Shown in pieces: positions 61,181 through 64,000 of a stretch of 64,000 nucleotides of DNA. A model generated the notes under the pieces. The model searched no databases, was not told the DNA's origin, and saw only the letters and a list, made by a program, of their open reading frames with translations. The stretch is from contig OU342631.1 of assembly GCA_910589415.1 (NCBI GenBank), forward strand, positions 8,618,001-8,682,000. The letters run 5' to 3'. A program made the translations under genes and the position numbers. The DNA comes from Malachius bipustulatus (lineage: Eukaryota; Arthropoda; Insecta; Coleoptera; Melyridae). The first letter of the stretch is position 1, and the number at the start of each line of letters is the position of its first letter.

Positions 61181-62085
61181 TTTGTTTTCCGTCTTTTTTG
61201 AAAAACAAAATTGTCACGAGTTTTTGTTATCCAAAAAAACAAATTTGAGCACACTAGATCCACGGTGTGGATTGTAGTTCCAGAGAAAATGATTTTTTTC
61301 TAAACTTTAACGATTTCAAAAACCAAAAGTGGTTTGGGGGAAATTTCGGCAAAATTCCTAAGATATTCACGAAATGTAATGTCAGTGTTAAATTAATTTT
61401 TGCATACAGGTGGCCAAAAGTTGGTAAATTTTGACTTTTTTCTTTTTTCATTGTATAATATTAATTAATATTGTTTATAATAATAATTAGAAAAATCAAC
61501 AGGAGTAATAGAAACTATTCTACTATTAAATTGGCATACTTGAGCCTGGGTAATAATAAGCAATAAGTTCTGGAACCCACAAATATAATACTGGAGTGGA
61601 GCGACTTTGTCGTCTTACCCACATAGTTTAGAGACCGACGACGTTCCCTCCTATAAAAAAAAAGAAAATTCCAAGAATAACAGTCAATATAATTTTTTTT
61701 CATTATTTTCATCTGAAGAATCCGCCTGTAAAGTTAGGCGTTTCGCCAAGATTTCAGTAAACACTCTGTATTATAGTGGTGCAGGGTGTTGTTGTTATTA
61801 TTGTTTTGAACTTAAAATTATGCACAATATTTTGTTTAAATGGTTTCATTTGGAATTTAAGGACTCATCTTTTTGATTTGAATGTTTTCGTAATAAAGCG
61901 ACCTTTAGAAGAAAATGCAGCAAAAAGAAAAGAAGTGAACCTAAAAAAAAAAAAATAACGATGGAATGGATTAAAATCAATGATGATGAGTATAATAGAC
62001 TATTAAACCGTTTATCCAAGATTATTTTATTAATACTTAAATTGTGAATTCATAGATTAGAAGAGAGCGTCTAATCTAAATCTTG
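61181..62085. other. Intergenic, nothing recognised
   Basis: AT-rich. Open frames on both strands at 61515-61958 have no identifiable domain. A small hairpin gattaga...tctaatc lies at 62055-62076. Confidence 0.45.
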
Positions 62086-62088
62086 CAA

Positions 62089-62966
62089 CGCATTCCATTA
62101 TCATGTTTCCACTTTCCACATAATGACCAGAACTTCATCATAAGTCAGGTCATTAGTACTGCCGTGCGACAGAAAAACGCCGTATGTGCAGTTGAGGTAG
62201 TTTCGAGAAATCGGCCTTCAAAGTTTTAACATTTTTAAACGCCTGTCTTTTCAAAATTAATTAATCAATTTTGTTCCGATATTTTTTATTCATTTACTAG
62301 TGTACCGTATTTGATATGAATTTTTTTTTGTAAGTGTACAATATACCGTTATATTATTTTTAGTCAAAAATGTTCACATATGGCGTTTTTACAGACTATC
62401 ATCTACTTACTTACTAGACATAAGGAACGTAAGTGACCACCCAATGTAATTTCATATACATATTATACACATACGTTGTTTTCATTAAGCTGATTTTGAG
62501 AAAATTAATAAGCCATGGTACATATAAACGCCGTATTTAACCACATACGGTGTTGATGTGTAGTATTTCTAAAGGCTTTATCCAATTATTTCCACATGCG
62601 GTAAAAATGGGAAGAAATTCATACACATACGTTTCTAATGCGTAGTAAATTGCTGAATGTGAACAAAAAATTACAAACCGTCATAATTCAAAAATGATTT
62701 GTTCGGTCATTTTCGAAAATGTTTTCTTCATTTATTTTTTCTTTGATAGAACTAACCATGAAACATCTAAAACACCAAAAATCCGAATTTTGAAAAAATT
62801 GCACATACGTTCTTCTTCTGTAGCACGGCAGAGTAGCTCTCTCAATTCTCTCATTTGAAAATATTAATGAAAACAAAATTCACGAGAATAAAAATGAGAG
62901 GAGACCTAACTTAGACTTATGAATGAGGTTCTGGTCATCATAATGGTAAAAACATAATGGAATGCG
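62089..62966. mobile_element. Outer inverted-repeat element
   Basis: The left arm 62089-62150 (cattccattatcatg, aatgaccagaacttcatc, ataagtc) is the inverted complement of the right arm 62902-62966 (gacttatgaatgaggttctg, then gtcatcataatgg, aatggaatgcg), with several small differences. Its centre is occupied by a second element at 62159-62831. It is non-coding. Outer boundaries are approximate. Confidence 0.7.
62159..62831. mobile_element. Inner 673-bp TIR element with AGTA target duplication
   Basis: The left end ctgccgtgcgacag, then aaaaacgccgtatgtgc (62159-62189), is the inverted complement, with few differences, of the right end gcacatacgttcttcttctg, then tagcacggcag (62801-62831). The 4-bp agta flanks both sides (62155-62158 and 62832-62835). 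Within it the motif cacatacg or its variants (aaacgccgtat, catatggcgtttt, cacatacggtg) recurs in both orientations. No transposase frame. Confidence 0.8.
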
Positions 62967-64000
62967 GTGTGTGTATAGTAGGATTAACTTTAAAAAGTCA
63001 GATGTGACGTCACACTAACCGTCCGAATTAATATTTTTATTTTCACCAGAAAATGTCAAACAGTTAATTGTCAAGTTGTGAACGAGCGTAAATTTTTGAA
63101 GGAATCATTCAAACAATGAATTAAAGCGCTTACGTCAGTTTGAGAGCCACTGAGAACTACAGAAAATTTATCCACGTAATGACACTCTATTCTCTGTGTT
63201 GTGCATTTAATTCTCATTCAAAACCAATGTTGACGTATACTTATTTATGCGGGATGGAGTGTTTAGACAAACTGGACGGTTACTATAAAAACCACGTACA
63301 TGAAACAAAATAAATCGAACTATCAAAAGGATGTGTATTCTTAATCGATACGTATAACTTTTTAGACTTTATTGGACTATAATAAGATTTATTAGTTACT
63401 ACTCCCACTCGTAAATCAGAGACAGGATACAATTTTAATTTAATAATAAAGTTATTCTGGTGCTTGTATTTTCCATTTGTACCAACCTTGCCTTACAGTA
63501 TCTCTGATAAGTGACAAGACCTGGGGCCAGATTCATAAAACATTTACAAATGTCACATTTGTTGTGACACATTTCTATAATCATTTAATAAATTATATTG
63601 GTTTTTAGAAATACCAGATCGATATTTGTCTTCTTCTTGCTTAATGGCTCACGCACGAACCTTCGTGCACTTGGCCAGCTAGGACTTATTTATGTTTTGG
63701 GTCGGTTTGATTTCCCGGTCGCATTGAGATATTTTACAATTTTTGATTGTAAAATAGCACTACTATAAAGGCGGTTAGTTAATTAGACAGCATAACAGAG
63801 AATAAGACTCTTTCCTCTTTGGATTGAGAAGGAACTGGGGACAGGATATATGAAAGAAAGGAAAAAATAACTAGAATTATGTACGTAACCAGAAATGACT
63901 CATTAACTGCTCAGGTTGTGGTTTAAGTTGATTTATTCTACATTAAGATAACCAAAAACAATTTCGCTGTCGGGGTTTATCCCCTAAAATTTTAAGAAAA
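62967..64000. other. Intergenic, nothing recognised
   Basis: AT-rich sequence with no supported gene up to the window end. A gacgtcac motif at 63006 is isolated. Confidence 0.45.

Noticed and set aside
1..64000. tRNA, rRNA or other structural RNA genes
   Set aside because: No cloverleaf B-box motif or rRNA core sequence was recognised by eye. A covariance-model scan would be needed to exclude them.

Overview
This is a eukaryotic, AT-rich, gene-poor window. An arthropod, most likely an insect, is suggested by a TRPC-type cation channel with very short (50-60 bp) introns, by a cluster of intronless C2H2 zinc-finger genes, and by remnants of Ty1/copia, RNase H-bearing non-LTR, Tc1/mariner-like and hAT transposons. 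The finger genes and the taggtaggt-rich background resemble what I associate with hemipterans such as whitefly, but that is only an impression. No bacterial operon, rRNA, tRNA or CRISPR structure was seen.

Layout. 1-600: part of a ~486 bp repeat. 1744-3763: two minus-strand pieces of non-LTR retrotransposon, in the wrong domain order. 4620-5215: Tc1-like transposase relic. 5290-5810, 8219-9150, 10450-11800 and 16200-17640: four unrelated repeat arrays, with an ACGT-rich tail at 11960-12400. 20216-23220: a decayed copia element that keeps its primer-binding site. 26500-29790: a 135-bp satellite. 31949-33202: a TIR element filled with subrepeats. 33350-34620, 36490-37760 and 40720-42440: three more arrays. 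39388-40009 (minus): three tandem, phase-compatible putative exons. 44033-45936: a family of small palindromic elements.

The gene-bearing part is 46.3-61.2 kb. A TRPC channel (plus strand, seven exons seen, no certain C-terminal exon) is followed by a hAT transposase relic. Three paralogous zinc-finger loci come next: ZNF1 (minus, intact, ten fingers), ZNF2 (minus, frameshifted and interrupted) and ZNF3 (plus, five fingers). The last codons of ZNF3 were replaced when a 943-bp hAT-like element inserted with an 8-bp target duplication. Between and around them lie a 729-bp near-perfect foldback element, a 0.7-kb TIR element and duplicated flanking segments. These suggest that the finger loci were copied together with neighbouring sequence. 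The window ends with a nested pair of TIR elements (62.09-62.97 kb).

The only confidently functional coding sequences are the TRPC gene, ZNF1 and probably ZNF3. No multi-gene pathway is visible. The most distinctive features are the number of unrelated medium-length tandem arrays, several TIR elements with readable boundaries, and the tandem exon array at 39.4-40.0 kb.
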